54,149 nt of DNA from Akkermansiaceae bacterium (GCA_029253285.1 JAQWZU010000115.1:1-54149); one strand, 5' to 3'; positions 9,391-17,343 are shown, counted from the stretch's first letter. Numbers and translations: made by a program. The notes: generated by a model not told the origin, from the letters alone.

Positions 9391-9819
9391 TTTCTTACTT
9401 TTCGTTTTTTGTTGTCCGCGATTTTGGGGACGACGGAAGCAACCCCATTTTCTCGAGTTGTCTCGTGAAAAAATCACAAGAAAAAATATCGCTTGCAAAG
9501 CTGCGATCCCGAAGTTCTTTGCTGGGCTTTTCCTTTGTTAGGGCGCTATCGCTTGCGATGAAAACGGTCTGGTGATGTGATGAGATTTGGCAGGTTCTCC
9601 GGCGCTGTTAGCTTTTGAAAGGTGGGATCGTGATACGGGATTCCCTGTAACGGAAGCGAGCGGTTTGGTGTGCTCCCGGGCTCAGCTGTTTTGGCTGTGA
9701 TTGGTTTTCCAATCCTGCACCTCGTTCTGCCTCCGAAAACGAAGGAAGGGGAGTAAGGAGCCATTTTAGGAAGTTGGCGATAGATCTCTTCCGAGGGAAA
9801 TCGTAGAGATACTTTCCTA
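9391..9819. other. Gene-free interval between divergent fasciclin and sulfatase genes
   Basis: 429 bases between two divergent starts. Only short unsupported frames occur. The one structure noted is an imperfect palindrome at about 9448-9471, TTTTC-t-CGAG-ttgt-CTCG-t-GAAAA, 58-81 bases upstream of the fasciclin ATG. It could be an operator or chance. No promoter could be fixed by inspection. Confidence 0.4.
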
Positions 9820-11331
9820 ATGAGATCAAAATCTTCCCTCTACTTTCTTGTCGGTTTGTCGCTTTCTCTGTTTTCGCAAGCTGCGGAGGAAAAACGGCCC
9901 AATATTCTCTTCATTATTGCGGACGACCAATCGCCGCTGGATCTTAAGGTCTACAATCCCAAGTCGATCCTTGATACGCCGGTGCTTTCCCAATTGGCGG
10001 AGGGAGGAACGACGCTGGATGGGGCCCATCATATGGGCTCGTTTTCGGGAGCAGTTTGCACGCCATCGCGTCACATGGTGATGTGTGGTCGCACGGTGTG
10101 GCATTTGCCGAATGCGGCGAAGTTGGTGGGGGGCAAGTTTTGTCCCAATGGGATGGAGGCCAATACGATGGCGGCGGTTTTTAATCAGGCCGGCTACGAT
10201 ACAATGCGGACCTGCAAGCGGGGGAATAGCTACGAGGGAGCAAACAAGCAATTTACGGTGAGACACGATGCCACGAAACGTGGCGGGACCGCCGAGACCG
10301 GGAGTGCCTGGCATGGGAAGCAAGTGCTTGAGTATTTATCGGCGCGCGAGGCTTCGAAAGACGAAGATCCATTCCTGATCTATTTTGGGTTCTCGCATCC
10401 TCATGACGTGCGTGATGGCACGTCTGAGCTGTTGAAGAAATATGGCGCGGTGAATCACACCGATAAAGATTCACTCCCGCCTGCAAATCCAAAACAGCCG
10501 GAGCTTCCCGAAAATTATTTGCGAGAACATCCGTTCCATCACGGGCATCCTAATCTTCGTGACGAAGTGAGTGTGAAAGGAGTTTGGGAGAAGCGTGACG
10601 AACGGACGATTCGGAATGAATTGGGGCGTGAGTTTGCTTGCTCGGAAAACATCGATCGACAGGTCGGAAGTGTTTTGAAGAAGCTCGAAGAGATGGGGGA
10701 ATTGGAAAACACCTACATTTTCTATACCGCGGACCATGGGATGGCGATCGGGCGTCACGGCTTGCAAGGGAAACAGAATCTTTACGAGCACACCTGGAAG
10801 GTTCCCTTCATCGCGAAAGGGCCGGGCATTAAGCCGGGTGCGAGGGCTTTGGGCAATGTGTATCTACTCGATGTGCTGGCGACCATTTGTGACTTTGCGG
10901 GAGTGAAGGCTCCGGCTTCGAGTGAAGGGGTGAGTTTTCGTCCGGTGTTGGAAGGGAGGAAGGACGTCGTGCGCGATGTGCTCTACGGCACTTATTCCGG
11001 AGGCACCAAGCCGGGGATGCGTTGCGTGAAGAAGGGGGATTGGAAGTTGATCAAGTATGACGTCATGGACGGCAAGGTGCGCGAGACGCAGTTGTTTAAT
11101 TTAAAGGAAAATCCTTTTGAATACATCTCCGAGCATGGGAAGAAGGACGGCAAGTTGACAGATCTGGCTGAGGATCCGGCTCATGCTGATAAATTGAAGG
11201 AAATGGAGGCACTCCTGTTGGCTGAGATGAGGAAACATAACGATCCCTATCGCCTTTGGAATCAACCCAGAGATGGCTTGAACCCTCCGAAATCTGGTAA
11301 AAAGGCTCCGAAAAAGAGGAAGCAGAAGTAA
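9820..11331 (+). CDS. Sulfatase, secreted, formylglycine type
   Basis: Complete type I sulfatase of 503 residues. It has a signal peptide (MRSKSSLYFLVGLSLSLFSQ), metal ligands in IIADDQ near residue 35, and CTPSR with Cys80 as the formylglycine precursor. A later metal site TADHGMAIGRHGLQGKQNLYEH contains the usual Asp-His pair, and the substrate-side pattern WKVPFIAKGPGI follows. The C terminus is lysine-rich (KKAPKKRKQK). The DQ-type N-terminal metal site and WHGKQVLEYL segment are in line with the arylsulfatase/iduronate-type group rather than choline sulfatase, but the substrate is undetermined. It is monocistronic as far as can be seen; the next gene is convergent. Confidence 0.94.
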   Translation: MRSKSSLYFLVGLSLSLFSQAAEEKRPNILFIIADDQSPLDLKVYNPKSILDTPVLSQLAEGGTTLDGAHHMGSFSGAVCTPSRHMVMCGRTVWHLPNAAKLVGGKFCPNGMEANTMAAVFNQAGYDTMRTCKRGNSYEGANKQFTVRHDATKRGGTAETGSAWHGKQVLEYLSAREASKDEDPFLIYFGFSHPHDVRDGTSELLKKYGAVNHTDKDSLPPANPKQPELPENYLREHPFHHGHPNLRDEVSVKGVWEKRDERTIRNELGREFACSENIDRQVGSVLKKLEEMGELENTYIFYTADHGMAIGRHGLQGKQNLYEHTWKVPFIAKGPGIKPGARALGNVYLLDVLATICDFAGVKAPASSEGVSFRPVLEGRKDVVRDVLYGTYSGGTKPGMRCVKKGDWKLIKYDVMDGKVRETQLFNLKENPFEYISEHGKKDGKLTDLAEDPAHADKLKEMEALLLAEMRKHNDPYRLWNQPRDGLNPPKSGKKAPKKRKQK

Positions 11332-11551
11332 GCTCTCACAACACGACTCAAAATCCCCCCTAATTGGCGCAAGTGTTGTTTGAGGCTTTTGTCGTTGTTG
11401 ACGACGGGAATTGTCGAGGTTCAAAAATATATCGCTTTGGGTCGACCGGTCTCATCTTCGGGCGCGACCTAGTCAATGTCGTTTCTGAACGTAAGGATCT
11501 CGTCTTTAGGAATGGCCCTTTCCAGCAGCCGGAAACCTTGCGGGAGTAAGA

Positions 11552-11947
11552 TCACTTTTTCTTTTTCGTCAGGCTCAAGGAAGGGAGAGAGCGGGAGAGA
11601 AAGCTGATCGTTTTTTCGGCGTCGGATTTCACCGCTACGATTTCACGATAGAGCGCAGTGTCTTCGATGAAACCGAGGGGCTCATCCTTTTCCTCGACGA
11701 CGGGGGCAGGTGCGACGACGATGGCAGGTGCAACGACGATGGCAGGAGCCGGTTTGTCATTCGGGCGGGACAGGACCAAGCCCAGAGTGATGGCGGCGAA
11801 AGCCGGAATGGCGATCCATGAGCGGCTTTTCTTTTTGGCCTCAAAGGGTTCGCGGGAGAGAGCCTGAATGCGGGTTTCAAAACCGGGCCGGGGGATGGCG
11901 GCTTCGACTGGCGCACGAAGGAGAGATTCGAGTTGATCCTTTTTCAT
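11552..11947 (-). CDS. Putative anti-sigma factor / single-pass membrane protein
   Basis: 131 residues: a cytoplasmic N-terminal part (about 40 residues, LLRAPVEAAIPRPGFETRIQ), one transmembrane helix at about 42-59 (WIAIPAFAAITLGLVL), then a Pro/Ala/Val repeat (APAIVVAPAIVVAPAPVV) and a basic C terminus. The ATG overlaps the stop of the ECF sigma gene by 4 bases (ATGA), typical of sigma/anti-sigma pairs. Position and topology suggest it tethers or inhibits the sigma factor, but no zinc-binding anti-sigma motif is visible, so this is an inference. The residue repeat is encoded by an 18-bp tandem repeat. Confidence 0.7.
   Translation of the reverse strand: MKKDQLESLLRAPVEAAIPRPGFETRIQALSREPFEAKKKSRSWIAIPAFAAITLGLVLSRPNDKPAPAIVVAPAIVVAPAPVVEEKDEPLGFIEDTALYREIVAVKSDAEKTISFLSRSLPSLSLTKKKK
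11706..11750. repeat. 18-bp tandem repeat, about 2.5 copies, inside the putative anti-sigma gene
   Basis: The unit GCAGGTGCGACGACGATG (11706-11723) is repeated at 11724-11741 with one change and partly at 11742-11750. In the minus-strand frame it encodes the repeated IVVAPA segment of the periplasmic linker, so copy number could change linker length without shifting frame. Confidence 0.75.
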
Positions 11948-12510
11948 AGCGTGGTGTTTGGGTAGAGAGTTTGGCCAGGTAGCCAGATGTCGGAGGTGTT
12001 GCCGAGATGTTGACCGAGGTGCTTGCGGGCGCGGTGGAGGATGACTTTAATGTGCGGCGTGGTTTTGCGGAGAGTCTTGGCGAGTTCTTTGATGGAGAAA
12101 CCTTCCTGGTAGAACAACCAGAGGGCGATGAATTCATCGTGTTTTAGTTTCTCTTTGGCGATCCTCCAGAGCGCGACGGCGTCATGGGGTTGCCTGCTGG
12201 ATTCGGTCGGATGGTCCGCGTCGAAGAGTTCGCAAGTAGGTTTTACTTTCCGCCATTGGGCGATGGCCTGGCGGCGCGCGATGGTGAAGAGCCAGGGGAG
12301 GAGGCGGCAGCCCTCTTTGAAGGTGTGGAGTTTCCGAAGAGCGAGGAGGAAGGTTTCCTGGGTGAGGTCTTCGGCATCTTCGCGGCGTCCGGTGAGTTTG
12401 TGGAGGAAGGCGTAGATTTTTTCGTGATGCCGATGAACAATCTCATCCGACGCCAAGAAGTCGCCCCCGCGAGCGGCGAGGACAAGATCGGAATCGGAGA
12501 GATCAATCAT
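11944..12510 (-). CDS. ECF-type RNA polymerase sigma factor
   Basis: 188 residues with the two conserved regions of extracytoplasmic-function sigma factors. Region 2 spans about residues 15-85 (LTGRREDAEDLTQETFLLAL, then LLPWLFTIARRQAIAQWRK). Region 4 is a helix-turn-helix at about 122-170 (ALWLFYQEGFSIKELAKTL followed by VILHRARKHL). It directs RNA polymerase to a stress or envelope regulon. It lies between a secreted protein gene 17 bases upstream and the putative anti-sigma gene that overlaps its stop, so the three are probably one operon. The signal it answers to is unknown. Confidence 0.93.
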   Translation of the reverse strand: MIDLSDSDLVLAARGGDFLASDEIVHRHHEKIYAFLHKLTGRREDAEDLTQETFLLALRKLHTFKEGCRLLPWLFTIARRQAIAQWRKVKPTCELFDADHPTESSRQPHDAVALWRIAKEKLKHDEFIALWLFYQEGFSIKELAKTLRKTTPHIKVILHRARKHLGQHLGNTSDIWLPGQTLYPNTTL

Positions 12511-12527
12511 TGGATTCGGGGTAGAGG

Positions 12528-13391
12528 CTACTTAATTCTCCCGAGAATGGCGAGGGCCTCTTCGACGGGGATCGTCAAGTGCATGGAAACCTGGTTTCCG
12601 GTGACGGATGATCCGTGCTCGATGTTGAGTTCTTCAAGATCGGGTTCGGCCATCATTCCGAAAGCGACGAGGCCTTCGGCAATTTTTTGGAGGCGGGTTG
12701 CCGTTTTTTCCTCTTTGGTTGAAACAACGAAATTGGCACGGAGGTGATTATCGACCTCGGTGAGAGAGGCACTCAGAGATTGGGCTTTTTTGAGCATCTT
12801 GGAGCCTTTGTCGACAGGGAGGTCGAGAGCTTCGATATTGGCTGTGCCCATCATGACCGAGCTTCCAGGAATTTTTTTGTCTGATTCAAGATGAGGTTTG
12901 CGTTTCGCAAGAACGTCGAGGGTGAGCATGATGAGTTCGGGTTGCTCGCTGACAACGACGAGTGTGTCTCCGTGGAAGGCGGCGTTTTGACCTTTTCCCT
13001 TGTCACGCCAGCTGTGAATTTTTTCTCCTTGATAGAGGTTGGATTGATATTGGTCGGCATCGACGATCATGCTCTCCAGGTGGCGTCGATTAATTTTCCC
13101 CTGAATGATGAAAGCGGCGTTGTCATGCTTGCCATTGCCGAAGAGACTGACATCCGCGACGTCTCTGATAAGGTCAAAACCGAGAAAGATTTCGGCGTCG
13201 GAAAGTGTTTGTCCGTGTTCTTTTTTTGCGGCGTTAATGATTGTTTTCCCCATGGTGGTGTCGCGAAGTTTTTCGACATCGGCATGGAGATACCACTGGG
13301 CATCGGCCGGAATATTTCCCGGGGAAAATTCTCCCGCGCTCAGGAAGGGGGAGGCGAAAAGAATGAGCAGGAGTGACGTTTTCATATTCAA
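12528..13391 (-). CDS. Secreted protein of unknown function, first gene of the ECF sigma operon
   Basis: 287 residues with a signal peptide (MNMKTSLLLILFASPFLSAG) and a mature part that begins near PADAQWYLHADVEKLRDTTMG. The mixed alpha/beta sequence (FLGFDLIRDVADVSLFGNG, GDTLVVVSEQPELIMLTLDV) resembles secreted proteins of unknown function common in Verrucomicrobia and Planctomycetes; I do not recognise a named family with certainty. A second ATG two codons in (13385) is equally possible. It ends 17 bases before the sigma gene, so it may be the sensor, a co-regulated envelope factor, or just the promoter-proximal gene. Confidence 0.8.
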   Translation of the reverse strand: MNMKTSLLLILFASPFLSAGEFSPGNIPADAQWYLHADVEKLRDTTMGKTIINAAKKEHGQTLSDAEIFLGFDLIRDVADVSLFGNGKHDNAAFIIQGKINRRHLESMIVDADQYQSNLYQGEKIHSWRDKGKGQNAAFHGDTLVVVSEQPELIMLTLDVLAKRKPHLESDKKIPGSSVMMGTANIEALDLPVDKGSKMLKKAQSLSASLTEVDNHLRANFVVSTKEEKTATRLQKIAEGLVAFGMMAEPDLEELNIEHGSSVTGNQVSMHLTIPVEEALAILGRIK

Positions 13392-13440
13392 GGTGACTAA
13401 GGAATAGGAAGGGGGAAGGTTACAAAAAATTAGAACATCT

Positions 13441-13833
13441 CAGGTTTCGTCCGATATCACGACTGGCGTTTGGACGCATCCCCTGGAGGGCGCCGTCCGA
13501 CGTGTGGTCCCCCTACAGCATACCCCTCTCATCACAACGAACCGATAGGTGATGAGTTTGAGCAGTGCCCTGACGCGAATCGTGGTCTCGATCGGGGCCC
13601 ATGGTACGGATCCAGAGCGAGTGAAAAAGTTCCTGCTGAAAATTGCGCAATAGGATTCACGGATTTCCCCGGATCCAGCTCCAATGGCACTTTTCCAGGA
13701 CCATGGTGCGATTTCACTGAATTTTGAGCTTCGGGTCGATGTGTTGATTAATCGGGTTTTGAATGAGGAGGGGATCGATATTCCGTTCCCTCAGTGGGAT
13801 TTTTATTTGCATGATGTTCCTATAGGAGCCTAA
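13441..13833 (+). pseudogene. Remnant of an MscS-family mechanosensitive channel gene (C-terminal part)
   Basis: Reading one + strand frame through stops gives an MscS-like cytoplasmic region. SSALTRIVVSIGAHGTDPER and VKKFLLKIAQ are followed by an in-frame TAG at 13651, then DSRISPDPAPMALFQDHGAI, SLNFELRV, and INRVLNEEGIDIPFPQWDFY up to a normal TAA at 13831-13833. This matches the family pattern DPxPxVxF...LxxELR...IN..L...GIxIPFPQ. A second in-frame TAG at 13546 and a likely 2-base deletion nearby (13555-13560) break the frame further. The pore-forming membrane helices are absent. The gene is therefore a decayed fragment, unless the stops are sequencing errors. Confidence 0.75.
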
Positions 13834-13844
13834 AAATGAGCGGG

Positions 13845-13873
13845 TTGGAGCATTTTTGTTTTGTGAATAAAAT
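13845..13873 (+). promoter_or_regulatory. Sigma-70-like promoter candidate for the 3D-domain lipoprotein gene
   Basis: TTGGAG (13845-13850), 17 bases, TAAAAT (13868-13873). It is 89 bases upstream of the lipoprotein ATG and follows the end of the MscS remnant. The call rests on consensus similarity only. Confidence 0.35.
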
Positions 13874-13961
13874 TCGGTTGAAAGTTACCAGAAATTACTA
13901 GACAGATAGGGCGTCGCAGGGCACCCAGCCTCTGCGCAGCAAATATCTGCTGTCATAACCC

Positions 13962-14627
13962 ATGATAAAGCTACCAATGCTCCCCCTTTTTTCCGCCCTC
14001 ATCCTTTCAAGCTGTAGTGAGTTCATTACCGCCAAAATTGACGGGATTCATAGTTTCAATAGCTCGATATTCGCCAGAGTCGCTGCGAAGAGCGGTTCGA
14101 ATAAGAGCCCAAACGGATTCCATCCCGCTCCGGTGTGCGAAATTGCGGTTAAGAAGAGCAGCAAACTTCCCAAGGACAAGTATGGGACGCCGAGCTATAG
14201 CCACAAGGAACGCAGTCGTGTGGTGAGGACGACCGCCTACTCTCACATGGAGAACGAGCCCGGAGCGCCCGGGAAAAAGAACGCTTTGGGAACCAACCTC
14301 AAATATGGAAAAGTGCGCAGTGCCGCTGCTGACTGGTCCAAGTATCCCGTCGGAACAAAATTTAAGATTAAAGGGCTGCCTCACACTTACATCGTCGACG
14401 ATTATGGTTCGGCTCTCGTTGGAACGAACACCATCGACATTTACCATCCGACCCTGAGCACTATGAAAAAGTGGGGGACTCGCAAGGCTGAAATCACCGT
14501 GATTCAGTGGGGTGATTGGGAGCGGACCCTTAATGTCCTCAAAGGACGTACGAAGTATGGCCACACCCGCAGGATGTATTACGCGGCCAAAGCCAAGGTG
14601 GAGAGCGGAAAGGTAGCGAAAAACTAA
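13962..14627 (+). CDS. 3D-domain lipoprotein
   Basis: 221 residues. A lipoprotein signal (MIKLPMLPLFSALILSSCSE) has a lipobox ending at Cys18, so the mature protein is probably lipid-anchored. The second half is a 3D (Asp-Asp-Asp) double-psi beta-barrel: RTTAYSHMENEPG near residue 90, VGTKFKIKGLPHTYIVDDYG, then TNTIDIYHPTLSTMKKWG and AEITVIQWGDWERTL. These carry the conserved aspartates of the domain found in MltA-like lytic transglycosylases and YabE/YorM-type proteins. A peptidoglycan-related role in the cell envelope is likely. The gene is followed immediately by a strong terminator, so it is probably a single transcription unit. Confidence 0.87.
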   Translation: MIKLPMLPLFSALILSSCSEFITAKIDGIHSFNSSIFARVAAKSGSNKSPNGFHPAPVCEIAVKKSSKLPKDKYGTPSYSHKERSRVVRTTAYSHMENEPGAPGKKNALGTNLKYGKVRSAAADWSKYPVGTKFKIKGLPHTYIVDDYGSALVGTNTIDIYHPTLSTMKKWGTRKAEITVIQWGDWERTLNVLKGRTKYGHTRRMYYAAKAKVESGKVAKN

Positions 14628-14652
14628 AAGGCTGTCTCAATCCAAATTTCGA

Positions 14653-14684
14653 GTGGCTTCGTGAAATACGAAGCCGCTTTTTTT
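14653..14684 (+). terminator. Intrinsic terminator after the 3D-domain lipoprotein gene
   Basis: 10-bp stem (GTGGCTTCGT / ACGAAGCCGC, one G-T pair) with loop GAAAT, directly followed by TTTTTTT. The upstream GTG at 14661 lies within this hairpin, which is why it is not taken as the start of the next gene. Confidence 0.9.
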
Positions 14685-14720
14685 ACTTTTGTTAGGGAGG
14701 ATATCCGGCATCAAGAGGAC

Positions 14721-15371
14721 ATGTTGAAAAAAGAACGCGCTGCCTACGTTCTCCGTCGTCTGGAAGAGCTCTATCCCGAGACGCCTGTTCCTCTCGATCA
14801 TTCCAATCCGTTTACCCTTCTGATAGCCGTTTTATTGTCGGCCCAGTGCACTGACGTCCGGGTCAATTTGGTGACTCCGGCACTCTTTGCGAAAGGAGAT
14901 AATGCCGAAGTAATGAGGCGGCTCTCGGTGGCGGAAATCGATGCCATTGTGCGTCCGTGTGGCTTGGCGCCCCGAAAAGCGACTGCGATTCGCGATCTTT
15001 CTGAAATTTTAGTCAAAAAACATGGAGGGGAAGTGCCGGCCAATTTCGAGGATCTCGAGGCCCTTCCCGGGGTGGGGCACAAGACCGCCTCGGTGGTGAT
15101 GTCCCAGGCCTTCGGGCATCCGGCATTCGCAGTTGATACCCACATTCATCGCCTCGCCCAGCGGTGGAAATTGACCAATGGCGCGAACGTCAAAAAGACC
15201 GAAGAGGACCTGAAAGCCCTTTTCCCAAGGGATTCCTGGAGTAAGCTCCATCTTCAGATCATCTTTTACGGGAGGGAATATTGTTCCGCGAGAGGATGCG
15301 ACGGAACGATTTGTGAGATCTGCAAAACGATGTTTCCCAAGCGCAGAAATCCTGTCAAAACGAGAAAGTAA
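14721..15371 (+). CDS. nth: Endonuclease III (DNA glycosylase/AP lyase)
   Basis: Base-excision repair enzyme of 216 residues that removes oxidised pyrimidines and nicks abasic sites. The helix-hairpin-helix LPGVGHKTASVV contains the catalytic Lys, and VDTHIHRLAQRW contains the catalytic Asp. The early LLSAQCTDVRVN motif is also typical. The ATG at 14721 is preceded by AAGAGG (2 bases away) and GGGAGG (about 20 bases away). A GTG at 14661 is in frame but lies in the upstream terminator. The C-terminal cysteines (188, 193, 198, 201) are spaced X4-X4-X2 rather than the canonical iron-sulfur spacing X6-X2-X5, so the cluster may be variant or absent. Confidence 0.93.
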   Translation: MLKKERAAYVLRRLEELYPETPVPLDHSNPFTLLIAVLLSAQCTDVRVNLVTPALFAKGDNAEVMRRLSVAEIDAIVRPCGLAPRKATAIRDLSEILVKKHGGEVPANFEDLEALPGVGHKTASVVMSQAFGHPAFAVDTHIHRLAQRWKLTNGANVKKTEEDLKALFPRDSWSKLHLQIIFYGREYCSARGCDGTICEICKTMFPKRRNPVKTRK

Positions 15372-15398
15372 GTTTATTTTCCTAAGGTATTTTGTTCT

Positions 15399-15428
15399 CC
15401 GTTCGTTGGTCCGAGGACGGTGTTTTTT
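15399..15428 (+). terminator. Intrinsic terminator after nth
   Basis: 6-bp stem (CCGTTC / GGACGG, one G-T pair), 10-base loop, then TGTTTTTT. It separates nth from the exbB operon. Confidence 0.65.
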
Positions 15429-15523
15429 GAAGAAGATCGCGAAAATCGGGAAATCTTCCTTTACTCAGAGGAGACTCTTTTGAGAATGCACCCTCGTTCA
15501 CACCAAACGTATACCAAAAGATC

Positions 15524-16309
15524 ATGACCCGTAACTCTACACTACGAAATGCAAAAGGATGGATTGTTGGCTCAGCCTTCACTCTTCTCACCGTTGCTCC
15601 AGCCATGGCGCAGGAAGCATCTAAAAAGAAATCTGCTCTAGATAGTTACCTTCTCGACGGAGGACCTCTTACAATTTTCATCGTGGCCGTCGGTCTGCTT
15701 TCGTTGATCAGTCTGACCGTGTTCAACTTTATGAACCTTACCAAGGCCAAGTTTGGTCCCGATGATCTCAAAGGTGCCCTTCTTGAGCACATGACGAGTT
15801 GTCGTGTGCGTTCGGCCATCGAGCTTTCCGCATCCCACCCAAGCTACTTGGGGCGGATGATGGCTTATTCGCTCCCCAATATTGATGCGACCCATCCCGA
15901 GGATCTCGGTCGTGACCATGTTGAGGACGCCATCGCTGACTTCTCGATTAACGAGACCCGCAAGCAGATGACTTTCATCAACCTTCTCTCTCTCGTTGCC
16001 CAGGCTGCTCCGATGCTCGGTCTCTTCGGAACCGTTTTCGGGATGATCGCAGCGTTCGGAACTTTGGCTGACAATGCCAGCGCCGACCCAAGTGCACTTG
16101 CCGGATCAATTTCGGTGGCCCTTCTCACTACGATGTGGGGACTGGTTGTCGCCATTCTTTCACTCTTCGCCTACTTCTTCTTCAAGAACCGCTTCAACAG
16201 CCTTGTTGCAGATTGTCACGGCACTGCTGAGAATCTTATCAACGCTTCCATCCAGACTGTGAATGCTGATGCGCACCTCGCCCGCATTCCAGAGGGAATC
16301 GCTGTCTAA
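15524..16309 (+). CDS. exbB: MotA/TolQ/ExbB proton channel family protein
   Basis: 261 residues. A cleavable-looking N-terminal signal (FTLLTVAPAMAQ) is followed by a first membrane helix at about 48-70 (LTIFIVAVGLLSLISLTVF). A long cytoplasmic loop then leads to two further helices in the conserved channel block (LVAQAAPMLGLFGTVFGMIAAF, SISVALLTTMWGLVVAILSL). This is the ExbB/TolQ signature. With ExbD it would form a proton-driven motor that transmits energy across the envelope. Two exbD genes follow, but no TonB or TolA is nearby. A hairpin terminator lies between this gene and the first exbD, which would favour more ExbB than ExbD. Confidence 0.93.
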   Translation: MTRNSTLRNAKGWIVGSAFTLLTVAPAMAQEASKKKSALDSYLLDGGPLTIFIVAVGLLSLISLTVFNFMNLTKAKFGPDDLKGALLEHMTSCRVRSAIELSASHPSYLGRMMAYSLPNIDATHPEDLGRDHVEDAIADFSINETRKQMTFINLLSLVAQAAPMLGLFGTVFGMIAAFGTLADNASADPSALAGSISVALLTTMWGLVVAILSLFAYFFFKNRFNSLVADCHGTAENLINASIQTVNADAHLARIPEGIAV

Positions 16310-16320
16310 TCCAGTCATGA

Positions 16321-16351
16321 CGAGGAAGGGTTAATCCTTCCTCGTTCTTTT
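16321..16351 (+). terminator. Hairpin terminator or attenuator between exbB and exbD
   Basis: 9-bp perfect stem (CGAGGAAGG / CCTTCCTCG), loop of about 6, then TTCTTTT. The two exbD genes and the TPR genes follow without an obvious new promoter, so this is probably a partial terminator inside the operon. Confidence 0.7.
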
Positions 16352-16373
16352 AACTGCTCAACATCGAAGAACG

Positions 16374-16823
16374 ATGGCTACCCAGAGACTACGCGCAGCA
16401 AACGCCGACGATGGCGAAGAGGCAAAAATGGACATGTCGCCTATGATCGACATGGTTTTCCTCTTGCTCCTTTTCTTTCTTGTCGTGTCGAATCCCAAGA
16501 CGATTAAAATCGACCCGCGCCTGAAACCACCGATTGCGGATGCGGCCAAGACTGCGAAGTCGAAGCACGGTAAGATTGTCGTCAATATCCACAACAGTGG
16601 CGATTTTTACGCCGAGGATACCATTACTCGATTCGATACCAAAGATGACCTCATTGATTACATCAAAAAGGAAAAGGATATTATTGATGGCCGTGGAATC
16701 ACTCCAGTGCTGCACATCCGCGGTGACTCTACCGCTGAGTTTAAGTATTGCCGTCAGGTCATCCGCTCGGGCGCTGCCGCCGGAGTGAATCAAGTTGCCT
16801 TTGGGGCATTCAAGAAACAGTAA
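16374..16823 (+). CDS. exbD: ExbD/TolR family biopolymer transport protein, first copy
   Basis: 149 residues. It has a short cytoplasmic N terminus, one membrane helix (SPMIDMVFLLLLFFLVVS) containing the essential Asp at residue 26, and a periplasmic domain with the ExbD-like arrangement (IKIDPRLKPPIAD, then GKIVVNIHNSGDFYAED). It ends with SGAAAGVNQVAFGAFKKQ. It partners with the ExbB protein encoded upstream. A second ExbD follows after 23 bases; paired ExbDs next to one ExbB are common in Bacteroidetes and PVC bacteria. Confidence 0.93.
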   Translation: MATQRLRAANADDGEEAKMDMSPMIDMVFLLLLFFLVVSNPKTIKIDPRLKPPIADAAKTAKSKHGKIVVNIHNSGDFYAEDTITRFDTKDDLIDYIKKEKDIIDGRGITPVLHIRGDSTAEFKYCRQVIRSGAAAGVNQVAFGAFKKQ

Positions 16824-16846
16824 TCCAACCACACCAATTTTTTCAA

Positions 16847-17323
16847 ATGGCCCGCCACAAGAAAATGCAACGACCCGAAGATGATGAACCGGGTTTGGAC
16901 ATCTCGTCATTGATTGACGTTTGTTTCCTTCTCCTCATCTATTTCTTGGTTACGACCCAGATCGTTAAGAAAGAGCAGGAACTTGATATGGCCATGCCTT
17001 CCAGTATGCCATCTGACACTCCTCCGACGATCACGCCGATGTTGATCACTCTGGAATCCAATGGAGTGATTTCCATTAAGACCGACGGACCTGAAGAGGT
17101 CGTCGAGCAAGATCCCGATATCCGGACGCTGCCGGTTTTAGTTGAGCGGCTTGAGATTTACAAATCAATCGCAGACAATGCCGCGACCAAACCGATCGTT
17201 CAGATCAAGGTGGACGGGGAATCCGAGCAGCAGCGCCTGATCGATATTCTCAACGCCCTGAATCGGACTGAAATCACCACGGTGACCTTCACGGATATTC
17301 TCGATGATACCGACCGGACCTAG
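16847..17323 (+). CDS. exbD: ExbD/TolR family biopolymer transport protein, second copy
   Basis: 158 residues with the same design as its neighbour: a cytoplasmic N terminus, a membrane helix (ISSLIDVCFLLLIYFLVTTQ) with Asp24, and a periplasmic domain ending in LIDILNALNRTEITTVTFTD. The frame is open upstream to 16748 inside the previous gene, but the ATG at 16847 (MARHKKM) gives the correct short N terminus. The periplasmic part is acidic and contains a Pro-rich loop (SSMPSDTPPTITPM), unlike the first copy, so the two ExbDs probably contact different partners. A 15-bp hairpin follows before the TPR genes. Confidence 0.92.
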   Translation: MARHKKMQRPEDDEPGLDISSLIDVCFLLLIYFLVTTQIVKKEQELDMAMPSSMPSDTPPTITPMLITLESNGVISIKTDGPEEVVEQDPDIRTLPVLVERLEIYKSIADNAATKPIVQIKVDGESEQQRLIDILNALNRTEITTVTFTDILDDTDRT

Positions 17324-17343
17324 TTGGCCCGAACTTTCAAAAT

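Noticed and set aside
11364-11549. 61-codon plus-strand frame in the gap between the second sulfatase and the sigma operon
   Set aside because: No signal, motif or ribosome-binding site. A minus-strand reading of the same bases (PQGFRLLERAIPKDEI) looks protein-like but is closed by a stop after about 26 codons.
14661-14720. In-frame GTG start for endonuclease III 20 codons upstream
   Set aside because: This GTG lies within the hairpin of the terminator that closes the lipoprotein gene, so an mRNA starting there is unlikely. The ATG at 14721 precedes the conserved N terminus.
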